This document shows positions 1 to 9,687 of a stretch of 64,000 nucleotides of DNA, piece after piece (position 1 is the first letter of the stretch; each line of letters starts with the position of its first letter). The notes under the pieces were generated by a model. The model searched no databases. It was not told the origin of the DNA and saw only the letters and a list, made by a program, of their open reading frames with translations. The position numbers were made by a program, and so were the translations under genes. The stretch is from Bacteroidota bacterium (lineage in GTDB: Bacteria; Bacteroidota; Bacteroidia; AKYH767-A; OLB10), in the NCBI GenBank assembly GCA_016717325.1, contig JADKFV010000006.1, forward strand, positions 1 to 64,000. Reading direction: 5' to 3'.

Positions 1-171
1 CTCAATTTTCTTTACTCGTTGTAGCACAAATGTGTTCTTATCTTCGATAACCCATTCCATATCTTCACCTTTTTCTATTTTACTTGCCTCTGCTACTGCA
101 ACTGGAAAGTTGACATAGAATGATTTTGTAGCACCTCTATCTACTCGTTGTATTTTTACTTTATAACCCAT
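1..171 (-). CDS. AbrB/MazE-like small DNA-binding protein, partial at left edge
   Basis: Reading leftwards from ATG at 171 there are 57 codons without a stop, and the frame runs off the window. The protein starts MGYKVKIQRVDRGATKSFYV and continues with VNFP, GEDMEW and a NTFVLQR segment. This short beta-rich layout resembles the swapped-hairpin AbrB/MazE/SpoVT domain: basic N-terminal strand, aliphatic middle, FVLQR-type C-terminal strand. Such proteins act as small transcriptional regulators or antitoxins, but no partner is visible here. It is divergent from a decayed IS4-type transposase starting about 85 bp away and may have travelled with it; that link is inference. An overlapping ATG at 176 is in another frame and was rejected. 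Confidence 0.55.
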   Translation of the reverse strand, partial: MGYKVKIQRVDRGATKSFYVNFPVAVAEASKIEKGEDMEWVIEDKNTFVLQRVKKIE

Positions 172-256
172 TTCATATTTTATTTTGTGCCAAAAGTAGT
201 GTATATATTATAATAGTATATATACTATTTTTATATTTTATTCATACCTTTATTTT

Positions 257-1556
257 ATGGATAAAATACACATTAATTTTTTACATGATCTTGGGTTCGA
301 TCGAACCAAACTCAATAACTTGGCTATGAGGAATAAATTCATTGAACGAATCAAAGAAGCTAGATGGGTTAGACTATCTTTTGGCTCTGCTACATAACGT
401 AACAAAGGAGGTTGTTAGTTTTAATACTATGGCCAGCACATTTGTAGATGATATCGATAAATTTGGGCGTAGCCAAGCAAAGAAGCCTTGCACAAGGCCA
501 TGAGTAAAGAATTTTTATCGTGTCCATTGATGGAAATTTTCAACGAGCTACTTCAAACAAAACTTGGAATTGCAAATAGCAAACTCAAATCTAAATCAGG
601 CGAATCGTAATTCAAGATAGCTCCTAATTAAACTCCCACAAAGACTTTATGAGTTTTTTTCAGGGTTAAAAATTTCCCTGACAAGTAGCCAATGCAAGAG
701 TGCAAGTTGCTTTAGATATTCAACAAATACTTTCACCCTTTTCGTAACCATTCTATAAATGATAAATCTGCTGCGCATAAATTGAAAATCAATAATGGAG
801 ATCTTATATAGTAGAGACAGAGGCTATTGCACCATTGCAGAAATGTTGCGTATCCTCGCCCATAAGGACGATTTTATTTACAGGTATTATCATGTTTTTA
901 AATATTATAACGTTAACACTGGGAAGGTAATTGATGTATATAAACTTGTAAGAATAAAAAGAAACTAAAGGCAAAGTTAGAATTGGAAGCCCTGATGGTG
1001 TAAATCTGTAACATTGTGTGCCGACAAAGTAAGTGATGCTATTGCAAATGAAAGAAGACGTCAATTAAAAAAGTCTAGTAGTGGCACACCTAGTAATGTG
1101 TTATTACAACTGCTCTCTTGGTCAATCTACTTTACATCTATTGATGATGATGAAATAACAAGCGAAGATATTTTTTCATTATATAATTGAGATGGCGAAT
1201 AGAAATAATTTTAAATCCACGAAAAGCCACCTTAACTTCGATAATATACACGATGTTTCCGAAAATCAACTCAAATTATTCTCAAGTTAAAATGATATGC
1301 AAAGCTTGGTCGTTACTCAGACTTTATCTACGAAGTAATTAGCAAAGTAGTATTTAAAAAATGGCAAAGCCATTAGCCTACTTAAGCTTGTAAGGTATTT
1401 AAAAGACAATGTAAATGTAATGGCTGAAATAATGGCTTTAATAAAGGAAAATATTTGATGCACTCTGATGCTATTGACATCCTAACCAAATATTGTTGTT
1501 ATGATACAAGGTATGATAGGAAAAACCATCACGAGCAAATGAATGATTCGAGCTAA
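257..1556 (+). pseudogene. Decayed IS4-type transposase remnant
   Basis: No full-length frame survives, but transposase-like pieces follow each other in the right order. An N-terminal piece is open from ATG 257 to TAA 397 (46 codons, includes LGFDRTKLNNLAMRN). A second piece at about 475-610 contains ALHKAMSKEFLSCPLMEIF. Around 800-950 there is YSRDRGYCTIAEMLRILAHK. At about 1185-1290 comes LYN-stop-RWRIEI followed in another frame by KSHLNFDNIH, which matches the Y-x2-R-x3-E signature region of IS4-family DDE transposases (the YxxRW..E block). The tail at 1467-1556 reads YCCYDTRYDRKNHHEQ and ends in TAA. Several frameshifts and stops separate the pieces, so the element is dead. Terminal inverted repeats were not recognised. 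Confidence 0.6.
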
Positions 1557-2162
1557 AGTTGACGCGTATGCCTTAAGGGGCTTACCTATACTGGGCTGGG
1601 TATTTCTTATCATTTCACTTTTTGTTTCAAATACTATTTATTAAATTGTTTAAAATATAATTCAATTGCAGCATACTCTGCATAATTTTCAAAATAATAA
1701 GACCCATTTAATCATCGAATTTAATTATCCTTTTCATTCGTATATGCGCACTAACTCGTAATTCGATGATTCATAGAATCAGCACCCACAGCACTTACAA
1801 GCAAACGGAACTAATAGTTTCGCTTCGCTCACTATACATAAAATCGGAGAAAGTAAAATATAAATAATAGCTAACATGGAAATGAATTGTTGTTTATGTG
1901 AATGCCAAAGTAAACATATGCATTGGAAATGTAAAGGGTTTTGTAAAATAAATATTTTGCGTAATCCGCAGTTTAGAAAAAATAGACCATTCTAAATTTA
2001 CAGCATAATTTTGAGTACATAATATTTTGATGCATGCCACTCTTTTGCAATCAAATAAAACAGAAAAAAACTTTATTCAGCAACATAAGAAAGAATGTTT
2101 CAAAACAAAGGCGAACAATAAATTTTTGCCAATAAAAAAAGCACTCAAAAATAACAAAACTC
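1557..2162. other. Non-coding stretch with a 12-bp inverted repeat
   Basis: No convincing gene on either strand in these 606 bp between the dead transposase and the acyltransferase gene. The only structure seen is a perfect 12-bp inverted repeat, AATCATCGAATT at 1710-1721 and AATTCGATGATT at 1760-1771, with a 38-bp spacer. It could be the end of a lost mobile element or a chance hairpin. Confidence 0.35.
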
Positions 2163-3637
2163 CTAAAACTGCAAATAAACGGGCAACACAGGTTCCGATT
2201 GTTTGAATTGGATGATAATAAAAACCATGATGGCCAGTACAGCAGCTTTAAAAATCCAATGCCATGGTGTCATCAGATTTACTATGATATTGTTCCAACG
2301 TAATGGTACCATGTGTATGAAAAAGCCAAACGCCATTACTGCTAACACCGGTGCATAGTTGGCACTAAATTTTGCCCAGCCCTGTATATAAAAATTAAAA
2401 AATATCTGATGTAAAAAATCCATGGCCGTGGCAAACGAATCGGCTTTAAAAAATATCCATGTAAAGCATACGAAATGAAAAGTAAGCAACACAAAAGCAA
2501 TATTTAACCAACGTGGAGTTTGTTTACCTTCAATGGGTGGAAACAATTCCATCCATTTTTTATGTGCTGCCAAGGCAAGACCATGCATTGCACCCCATAC
2601 CACAAACGTCCAATTGGCGCCATGCCACAAGCCACCAAGCAACATGGTAATAAACAGATTTATATATGTGCGTGTTTTGCCAAGCCTGTTACCTCCCAGC
2701 GAGATGTATAAATAATCTTTAAGACACGATGAAAGTGATATATGCCATCGCCTCCAAAACTCTGTAATGTTTTCGATTGATAGGGTGCAAGAAAGTTTAC
2801 ATTTATATCGAAGCCCAACCACTTTGCAATACCAATTGCCATGTCGGAATATCCGGAGAAATCGCAAAAAATAACCAACGCATATCCATACACAGCAAGT
2901 AAACATTCCATACCCGTGTGGCGTAGTGGATCATCAAAAACATATTGCACCAGATTAAGATAAATGTAATCGGATATTACGACTTTTTTAAATATGCCTG
3001 TCGAGATTAAAAACAAACCTTTGGTTATAGCCGTTGCCGAAAGTTTTACTTCTTTATATATCTGTGGTAACAAATCACCGGCACGCACTAGGGCCCCATC
3101 ATCAGCTTTGGAAAAACGAAAGGAAAAAACAGGTAGTCAGATAAATTTTGTAACCGATTAAAACGTTTGCGATACACATCGATGGTGTACCTCAAATTTT
3201 CGAAAGTGAAAACGAAATACCCACAGGTAAAAAATATCGATCAGCCTTAACTGATGTTGCGATAAATTATTCCATGTATCGATAAATAAATTGGTGTATT
3301 TAAAATAACACAAAAAACCCAGGTTGAGCACAATGCTGAATATAAGTAACAGCTTTCGTTGCGTTTTATTTTCGGAACGGTGAATGGCATTGCTCAAATT
3401 AAAATCGACAACGGCCGCTATCAAAATAAAAATTACATAGAACCCACATGCTTTATAAAAAAAGTAAAGAGAAAATAATGTAACGGTAACTATACGCGAA
3501 AGCCCTGTTTTAATAACCAACCGGTAAGCCAATAAGAAAAAAACAAGGAAGTATAAATAGAATGAACTATTGAAAAGCAACGGGTTGCTTTTATCGTACA
3601 AAAAATTGGATGCTACTTTATAAAAATCTATGGTCAT
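2163..3637 (-). CDS. MBOAT-family O-acyltransferase (AlgI-like), frame-broken
   Basis: Integral membrane O-acyltransferase of the AlgI/DltB (MBOAT) type, expected to pass acyl groups, usually acetyl, across the inner membrane to an exported polysaccharide. Start ATG 3637 (MTIDFYKVASNFLYDKSNPL) overlaps the region just after the upstream SGNH gene's stop. Conserved pieces read in order LPVGISFFTFENLRYTIDVY, FPKLMMGPLVRAGDLLPQIY, DFSGYSDMAIGIAKWLGFDI, NITEFWRRWHISLSSCLKDY, SLGGNRLGK and GGLWHGANWTF, the last holding the catalytic-type His. Joining them needs four inserted bases, near 3226, 3203, 3091 and 2774, each in a short homopolymer; the repaired length of about 490 residues is normal for AlgI. 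It is the last gene of a cassette with two SGNH hydrolases. The gene is dead if the breaks are real. Confidence 0.8.
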
Positions 3638-3638
3638 A

Positions 3639-4883
3639 CTATGGCATCGGTTTTTTAAACATCGACTGCCATAACATGATGGCTTGCATTTCGTATGCTT
3701 TGCGCGTAAAGTGAATGCCGTTGGCATCCATCATTTTCATTTACGCCATTGAAAAAAAGAATTTGCTCCACCCGCAGCGGCATACAAATCGAAACAGGCA
3801 ATATTTTTTTCTTTACAGTATTGCACCAACGCTGCATGCACCTTGGCCATGTTTGGGTGTACTTTGTATTTACGCTTACGGTATTTTATTCCCGATTCGG
3901 CCAAGGTAGTTATTACAAGGAATTGTTGGATAAATCTTTTTTATCAATTGAACTGTGCTGTCAACTGTGGCTAAAAATTCTTCGGTCTTAAAATTTTTTA
4001 CAGTGTAAGCTTCATTGGTGCCAAACGAAAGCATAATTATATCGGCATTCAATTGCGTGAGGTGCTCAAAGAACAACGGCTGATTATTCATGTGTTTAAA
4101 CTGTGCTCCATTCACTCCTATGGTATGGCAAATTAAGCCTGCACTGTCATTGTAGGTATTTATGCCCGACACACTGATTGGAAAAGCCGTATCGCTTGTA
4201 TGCAAACGTATACATGCACTGTTAATAAGCGTATCGAAATTGTAACGGTGACAATTTTTTGTAGAATGAATTCCGTCATAATGTGCGGCAATATTCCCGG
4301 TGCTGTCGGTTACACTTATTTGAAGCCATTGATTTTCGTGAGTAAATAAATCGAGGTGACTGTAATCGTAATTGAAGCCTTCGTTATTGCGCAGCGTGAG
4401 GCAAAAAGTTGCATCGCTGCTGTCGGCTCGGATGGTAAAACCTGCCAGGCCAGTTGTAAAAGCGCTATCGGCAAACAAATTGCGCCTGTGTTGCCATGTA
4501 GTGTTTGTTGCACTTACATAATCGAACGGGCCATTCGATTTTGCAATGCGATATGGAAACATTACTCCGCGGCCGCCATTGCCATATTTGCGTTGCAACA
4601 TTCTGCGAAGTATGCCGGTAAAATATCCCGCTTGAGTATGCGAATCGCCTATGTGCACCACGTTTACTTTTCCTTGTTTGGTTTCTGCAAGTTGGCTTAA
4701 ATTTTTATAAAACGAACCGAGGGTGCTATCATTCAAAATACAAAATGCATTGCGCTTTAAAAATTTCATTTGCTGCATTTGCTGTAACAAAAGTTCCTCT
4801 TCGTTGTTGCCGGCAAACTGTGCTATGCAAATCAGGTTGGCACAAACACATAATAAAAAAAGTATTAATGATTTAATAGTCAC
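3639..4883 (-). CDS. Secreted SGNH/GDSL-type hydrolase B, frame-broken
   Basis: Secreted SGNH-fold protein, probably an O-acyltransferase or esterase working with the MBOAT protein on a surface glycan. Start GTG 4883 directly follows the stop of the previous SGNH gene. A signal peptide (MTIKSLILFLLCVCANLICI) is followed by the block-I motif VVHIGDSHTQAG and the block-III-like LSFGTNEAY. After two one-base breaks (about 3923 and 3743) the frame continues through PVITTLAESGIKYRKRKYKV, HPNMAKVHAALVQY and MDANGIHFTRKAYEM, which supplies the D-x3-H catalytic pair, to TAG 3639-3641, one base upstream of the MBOAT start. Tight packing supports an operon. Substrate specificity cannot be read from sequence. 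Confidence 0.78.
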
Positions 4884-6241
4884 TTATAAATTTGTTTGTA
4901 TCAATGTATCGGTTTGCAATTTCTTTTGTTTTAAAAACGCACTGTATTCTGCCAGCAAATAATCGTAAAAAAGTGTGGCAATTTTTTTCGCTCCGTCAAA
5001 ATTCGGATGTGTGTAATCGTAGTTTGCAAGCCGTGGTTTTTCTTCAACCCAACGTTTCATACTGTTTTTTCCACCCATGGCTTCATACAAATTCCAAAAT
5101 GATATGCCGGCTTCCTGCGCCATTTTTTTTTGCAATTCTACAAACTTTGGTATATCGGGTTCGGTCTCGTACACGCCATTGTTACGATAACTTTTATCAC
5201 TCACACTCATCAATACAATAGTTGCATTGGGAAAACCCTGCTTTATGTGTGCCAGCGTTTTTTAAATGCCCGTTCATACCAGTCGTAATTTTTTTGATTG
5301 TGCGCTACTATATTCAAACCATAATTCAATACCACCAACTGATAGTTTTCGTCTTTACTCATTTTTTGCAGCACAGTGGTTGGTATTTCGCTTAATGGAA
5401 TTCCTGAGTTGCCACGAAACGAAAAATTGTCAACATACACTCCGGTGCCGTTGTCGAAATACATGCCATAATACTGTGCTTGTGTTTTATTAAAATCTAC
5501 AATCAATTTTTTACACGGTGTGCTATCCCAAATTGCTACTGTGCCGGTGCCATTTATTGAATCAATAAAAACTTCGCGCTCAAATGTATCGGCCTGCACA
5601 TTTATACTTCCATAATCGCTGCTGCTAAATAATAAGCGCACATCGCCAAAGGCATTATACTCTTTCGATGCTGTGTATTTTACTTTGGCATTGCCGTTAT
5701 TAATATTGGTATATCCCGACATGCTCAGTTGCAATCCTTTAGGAGGCTTGTCGTGAAAAGAATATGTTTTCCATCCCGAAAAAGTATGATTAATAGACCC
5801 GCGAAACTGTGCCGTGGGAGAGGTTACTCCTACATATCCTACACCATTGCCACCAAAAGTTTTTTGCATTAGCTTACGAAAATCGTTGGTTACCAAATCG
5901 CCTTCTATCATGCTATCGCCAAACCATGCTATGCGAATTTTATTTTTTGCTTTTGGCAAATTATTAAGTGCCAGTAAAAAATGTTCCAGCCCATGTGAAG
6001 TAACTACATCACTGTCCTTCTTTACAATAGCATTATTTTTTAATAATTTGTTTAAGCTATCAATGTAAGAGTTTTTTGTTTGTTGATGGGTAGAAATGAT
6101 ATCCTTGCGAACTTCGCTAAACATATCTACCGGCTTACCATTGATAAAAGTAATACCCGTGAATGACAGATAACTCAGCGCAAGGGCTGCAAACAAAATA
6201 ATTAAAAATGGTTGTGTATTATTATCAACTCCCTGCGGCAC
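4884..6241 (-). CDS. Membrane-anchored SGNH/GDSL-type hydrolase A, frame-broken
   Basis: Second SGNH protein of the cassette. The best start is GTG 6241, because a stop lies six codons upstream in frame. The N-terminus has one hydrophobic anchor (PFLIILFAALALSYLSFTGI). Block I is RIAWFGDSMIEGDL, and a long beta-rich insertion follows. The Asn block is VVLNYGLNIVAHN and the C-terminal Asp-His pair sits in NYDYTHPNFDGAKK. One break lies at the T-run 5258-5263: adding one A in the gene sense restores RAFKKTLAHIKQGFPNATIV and joins it to LMSVSDKSYRNNG. It ends at TAA 4884, immediately before the next SGNH gene. It is likely an O-acetyl-handling partner (AlgX/AlgJ-like role by context), not proven. 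Confidence 0.78.
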
Positions 6242-6248
6242 AGCCTTA

Positions 6249-6719
6249 CTATCTTTTTAAATTTAACTTCACACTTTTGAGGTGCGCAATATACACAGGG
6301 GAAGTTGCATATTTTATTCTAATTAAAAAATTATAATAATCCTCGGTTGCATCCGTATAATTTTTGTCTTGCCATTTTTTATAATAATCGACACATGCAC
6401 GCCACGATTTGTAAGTGAGATAATGTTTATGGTGCCTGAAACCAAACAGGTTGTGCTTTAACATTAATGGCCGGTACTTAAATTCTCCTGTTTCGTATAC
6501 GGCCTGTCGCAACACTATATCCGGTTCCTTTATTCCTATCGCCTCTATATATGCCTTTACTTCATTCACATCCAGTTGACTTGTCTTATAATATTTGCTC
6601 TGTGCCGGTTTTTTTTTCTTCGATTGAGTTTGCGCATTGCTGTGAGGCGAAAATAAAATGAAAGCCATCAGCAAAGAAAATAGTGCACGAACTGTTGTAT
6701 ATGATTTATTTTTTTTCAC
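6249..6719 (-). CDS. Secreted glucosaminidase-like (FlgJ/Bax-type) protein
   Basis: Short secreted protein of about 156 residues resembling the N-acetylglucosaminidase (muramidase) domain of the FlgJ/LytG group. GTG 6719 is preferred because it gives a clean signal peptide (KKNKSYTTVRALFSLLMAFI ... HSNAQ); an upstream TTG at 6776 in the same frame would put extra hydrophobic residues ahead of it. The core reads LRQAVYETGEFKYRP, with a Glu in the expected catalytic position, then HNLFGFRHHKHYLTY, YKSWRACVDYYKKW and a C-terminal YATSPVYIAHLKSV, all typical of the family. It lies 7 bp upstream of the SGNH-A gene and so heads the O-acylation cassette; it may trim peptidoglycan where the glycan machinery sits. 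Confidence 0.72.
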   Translation of the reverse strand: MKKNKSYTTVRALFSLLMAFILFSPHSNAQTQSKKKKPAQSKYYKTSQLDVNEVKAYIEAIGIKEPDIVLRQAVYETGEFKYRPLMLKHNLFGFRHHKHYLTYKSWRACVDYYKKWQDKNYTDATEDYYNFLIRIKYATSPVYIAHLKSVKLNLKR

Positions 6720-6951
6720 TTTTATTTTTTCGGCTATGAAAATGGTATGCAATAATAGCGCAATGTGTGTCAACAACTGCCACTTTAACTATTAATTTGC
6801 TAACGTATTGCTGTTAGCATAATGATTGCTTCATTTTACACCTAACAGTTTAAGGATTGTGACATTTTATCGTTGAAAAAAAAACATGTCATAAATATTT
6901 CAACTAATACATGCAAACAAGTTAAATCAAAGAAAGTAAATTTGCAACGCT

Positions 6952-7677
6952 ATGACAGAGCAAAAAAAACCAAGGTCTATTTTTCTTACACTATTTTATC
7001 ATGCGTTGCCGGCATTTTTTTTTGTTGCGCTAATGTGGCTCATGTATTTTATTCAACTAATAAATTTTACCGATTATAACTTGAGTAACCTTGGAGTGTG
7101 GCCACGTCACAAGTCAGGCATGTATGGTATTTTATTTTCTCCCTTTTTGCATGGCAGCTTCGACCATCTTATTTCTAACAGTGGTCCCATACTTATATTA
7201 GGCACTATGCTTATCATGTTTTATCGTGCCATATGGTTTCGCTCCTTTGTAATGTTATACCTGCTTGCAGGCATTGGTTTATGGATGGGAGGTCGCGATA
7301 ATATCCATATAGGTGCAAGTGGCATTGTGTATGCATTGGCGGCATTTCTCATTACCATTGGTTTGCTACGTTTAGAAATAAAATTGGTAGCCATATCGTT
7401 TCTTGTTATTTTTCTTTACGGTGGCATAGTGTGGGGAATATTGCCTATACTGGAACATGTTTCGTGGGAGGGGCATTTGTTTGGAATGATGTCAGGCATT
7501 ATCACAGCTTTTTATTATAAAGACGAAGGGCGCGAAAAACCAAAATTGTATCAATGGGAAATGGAAGAAATAGATGCACTGATGGAACAAAATAAAATTG
7601 CGGATGCCGAGAAATTATTAAAGGATGAAAACGATTTTCCACAATTTAAATATCATTACAAACCAAAAGAAGAATAG
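6952..7677 (+). CDS. Rhomboid-family intramembrane serine protease
   Basis: Six- or seven-helix membrane protein of 241 residues. The rhomboid signature is complete: HGSFDHLISNSGP (His and Asn of the oxyanion region, about residues 67-79), GASG at 121-124 with nucleophile Ser123, and EGHLFGMMSG with catalytic His175. The C-terminal 45 residues are charged and cytoplasmic (WEMEEIDALMEQNKIADAEK). A promoter-like TAAATTTG lies at 6937-6944, just ahead of the ATG. The next gene on this strand is methylmalonyl-CoA epimerase, 57 bp away; no functional link is evident. Substrate unknown. Confidence 0.9.
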   Translation: MTEQKKPRSIFLTLFYHALPAFFFVALMWLMYFIQLINFTDYNLSNLGVWPRHKSGMYGILFSPFLHGSFDHLISNSGPILILGTMLIMFYRAIWFRSFVMLYLLAGIGLWMGGRDNIHIGASGIVYALAAFLITIGLLRLEIKLVAISFLVIFLYGGIVWGILPILEHVSWEGHLFGMMSGIITAFYYKDEGREKPKLYQWEMEEIDALMEQNKIADAEKLLKDENDFPQFKYHYKPKEE

Positions 7678-7734
7678 TAAATATTTGCAAGAGAGAACTA
7701 ACCTCTTCAAAAATAAAAAGAACAAAAAAGCTAA

Positions 7735-8142
7735 ATGAAAAAAATAGAACACATGGGCATCGCTGTAAAAAACATTGATGATGCGAATTCGATATACGAG
7801 AAATTACTTGGCACATCATCTTACAAAACCGAAGAAGTATTGAGCGAAAATGTAATTACATCTTTTTTTAAATGTGGCGAAAGCAAAATTGAATTGTTAC
7901 AAGCAACAAATGAAAATAGTGCCATTGCAAAATTTATAGAAAAACGTGGCGAAGGCATTCATCACATTGCTTTTGAAGTGGATGATATACATGCCGAAAT
8001 GAAACGCTTACACAACGAGGGTTTTGTGTTGCTCAACGAACAGCCTAAGCAAGGTGCAGATAATAAACTTATTTGCTTTGTGCATCCTAAAAACACCAAT
8101 GGCGTGCTGATAGAATTATGTCAGGAGATTAAGCAAGTTTAG
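7735..8142 (+). CDS. mce: Methylmalonyl-CoA epimerase
   Basis: Interconverts (R)- and (S)-methylmalonyl-CoA in the propionate/succinate pathway. The 135-residue length is normal for this vicinal-oxygen-chelate (glyoxalase fold) enzyme. Two beta-alpha-beta-beta-beta modules are visible: KKIEHMGIAVKNIDDANSIY at the N-terminus with metal ligand His6, and GEGIHHIAFEVDDIHAEM in the middle with the second His; LIELCQ near the end gives the C-terminal Glu ligand. GADNKLICFVHPKNTNGVLI matches the family's substrate-side loop. The gene lies between the rhomboid and serine-hydrolase genes on the same strand; its mutase partners are not in this window. Confidence 0.93.
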   Translation: MKKIEHMGIAVKNIDDANSIYEKLLGTSSYKTEEVLSENVITSFFKCGESKIELLQATNENSAIAKFIEKRGEGIHHIAFEVDDIHAEMKRLHNEGFVLLNEQPKQGADNKLICFVHPKNTNGVLIELCQEIKQV

Positions 8143-8175
8143 CTTTTTGTTAACTATACCACTTTCGTTGTTTTT

Positions 8176-8183
8176 TACTTTTG
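8176..8183 (+). promoter_or_regulatory. Possible Bacteroidota -7 element
   Basis: TACTTTTG fits the TAnnTTTG -7 consensus of Bacteroidota primary sigma factor and lies just before the serine-hydrolase start. A TTTTTG at 8144-8149 is a possible -33 element, but the 26-bp spacer is longer than usual. Confidence 0.3.
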
Positions 8184-8192
8184 TAATAAAAA

Positions 8193-9638
8193 ATGATGAA
8201 CAGATACATCCTCACTTTCTTTGCATTAGCAATTAATATTTCGCTGTGTGTTGCTCAGCCATTGGCTACTAAAATGGATGAGGCAATGAAAAAATATACG
8301 GCACAAAAATACAGTGGCAATGTGCTGGTGTATAGTAATGGCGAAAAAATTTATGACAAAGCTTTGGGTTTTGCCGACCGCGAAAACAAACGCCCGCAAA
8401 CTACAGAAACATTTTTCTCTATCGGGTCAATCACAAAACAATTTACAGCAGCCGGTATTTTGTTGCTCGAGCAACAAGGCAAACTGAGTGTGAATGATAA
8501 AATGTCCAAATACTTTGATAACGTTCCATCGGATAAAGCTGATATTACTTTACATAAATTATTGACGCACACTGCAGGATTTACCGAAACTCTTGGCGAT
8601 GATTACGACACCATAAATGCGGCACAATTTACAACCCTTGCCCTTGCTTCAAAATTAAAACAAAATGCCGGCACCAACTATTTGTATAGCAATGTTGGGT
8701 ATAGTATGCTGGGAATTATAATTGAAAAAGTAAGTGGCATGGGTTACGAAAAATTTTTACACGATAATATTTTTGTTCCGTGCAAAATGAATAATACCGG
8801 TTACTGTATACCTTTGTTCGATCGTGCAAAATTTGCCATTGGCTATCGCGACAATGTAAGATGGGGCAGTGCAATCAGCAAACCTTGGGCAGCTGATGGG
8901 CCAGGTTGGCATCTGCGTGCAAACGGGGGAATTATTTCTACCACAAACGATATGCTCTATTGGTATCTTGCATTGGCATCAAACAAAATATTGAACAAAG
9001 CCGAAACCGAAAAATACTTTACACCCCATGTTGCCGAAGGCCCACAGCAAAAAAGCTTTTATGGATATGGTTGGGTTATTCAAAATGCAGGTGACGAAAA
9101 ATGGATTTGGCACAACGGTGGCAACGGAGTTTACAATGCAAATGTTACTTTCAATTTAGAGAAAAATTGGTGTGTTATTGTATCGAGCAATTCAAATAAT
9201 ATTATTGCCGATGATATTGCTTTAGATATGATTGGTGTGCTAAAAAATAAAACGATGACACATGCACCACAACAAAATACTTCGCCAGATGTAAACCCTG
9301 TATCACAAAAAATAGTTGACGTTATTTCATCGCGTGGTGCCGAATACTATTCACAGCACTACAACGATATATTAAAAGAAACAGGTTTCGATTTCAAAAA
9401 CGATATGATTTTGCTGGATGCAGGTCAACTACTCGAAGACAAAAAAATGTGGGATGGCGGCATTTCTCTGTATGAATCGTGTACAAAGCTTTTTCCAAAT
9501 ATTGTTATAGGCTGGAACAGGCTTGGATATTGTCATCTTCAAAAAGGTGATAAAGAAAAAGCACGAACATGCTGGAAAAAATCGCTTAAGGTGAAAAGAA
9601 AACAATCGTGCGGAGGAATTTTGAAATCTATTGATTGA
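8193..9638 (+). CDS. Secreted serine hydrolase (class C beta-lactamase fold) with C-terminal TPR-like tail
   Basis: Periplasmic or secreted penicillin-recognising hydrolase of 481 residues. After a signal peptide (FFALAINISLCVAQ) come the family triads: SITK at 79-82 with nucleophile Ser79 and Lys82, YSN at 165-167, and HNGGNG in the KTG-equivalent position. Residues from about 390 to the end (LLDAGQLLEDKKMWDGGISL, GWNRLGYCHLQKGDKEKA) form a TPR-like pair of helices, as in many Bacteroidota members of this family. Such enzymes are usually D-aminopeptidases, carboxypeptidases or esterases and seldom real beta-lactamases, so resistance should not be assumed. Tandem ATG codons at 8193 and 8196 make the exact start uncertain by one residue. 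Confidence 0.9.
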   Translation: MMNRYILTFFALAINISLCVAQPLATKMDEAMKKYTAQKYSGNVLVYSNGEKIYDKALGFADRENKRPQTTETFFSIGSITKQFTAAGILLLEQQGKLSVNDKMSKYFDNVPSDKADITLHKLLTHTAGFTETLGDDYDTINAAQFTTLALASKLKQNAGTNYLYSNVGYSMLGIIIEKVSGMGYEKFLHDNIFVPCKMNNTGYCIPLFDRAKFAIGYRDNVRWGSAISKPWAADGPGWHLRANGGIISTTNDMLYWYLALASNKILNKAETEKYFTPHVAEGPQQKSFYGYGWVIQNAGDEKWIWHNGGNGVYNANVTFNLEKNWCVIVSSNSNNIIADDIALDMIGVLKNKTMTHAPQQNTSPDVNPVSQKIVDVISSRGAEYYSQHYNDILKETGFDFKNDMILLDAGQLLEDKKMWDGGISLYESCTKLFPNIVIGWNRLGYCHLQKGDKEKARTCWKKSLKVKRKQSCGGILKSID

Positions 9639-9651
9639 TTTATACATGTAC

Positions 9652-9672
9652 AGACGCCCAAATTGGGCGTCT
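9652..9672. repeat. Perfect 10-bp stem palindrome (REP-like)
   Basis: AGACGCCCAA, one A, then TTGGGCGTCT forms a perfect hairpin between two convergent genes; flanking TACAG/CTCTAC partly extends it. It has no T-run, so it is more like a repetitive extragenic palindrome than a classic terminator, although it may still insulate the convergent transcripts. Confidence 0.6.
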
Positions 9673-9687
9673 CTACGCGTGAAACAA

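Noticed and set aside
804..1064. Minus-strand 86-codon open frame
   Set aside because: It is the antisense of the decayed transposase and has no start context or family features.
8193..9638. Antibiotic-resistance beta-lactamase
   Set aside because: The fold and SxxK motif fit, but the TPR-like tail and family pattern match general serine hydrolases.
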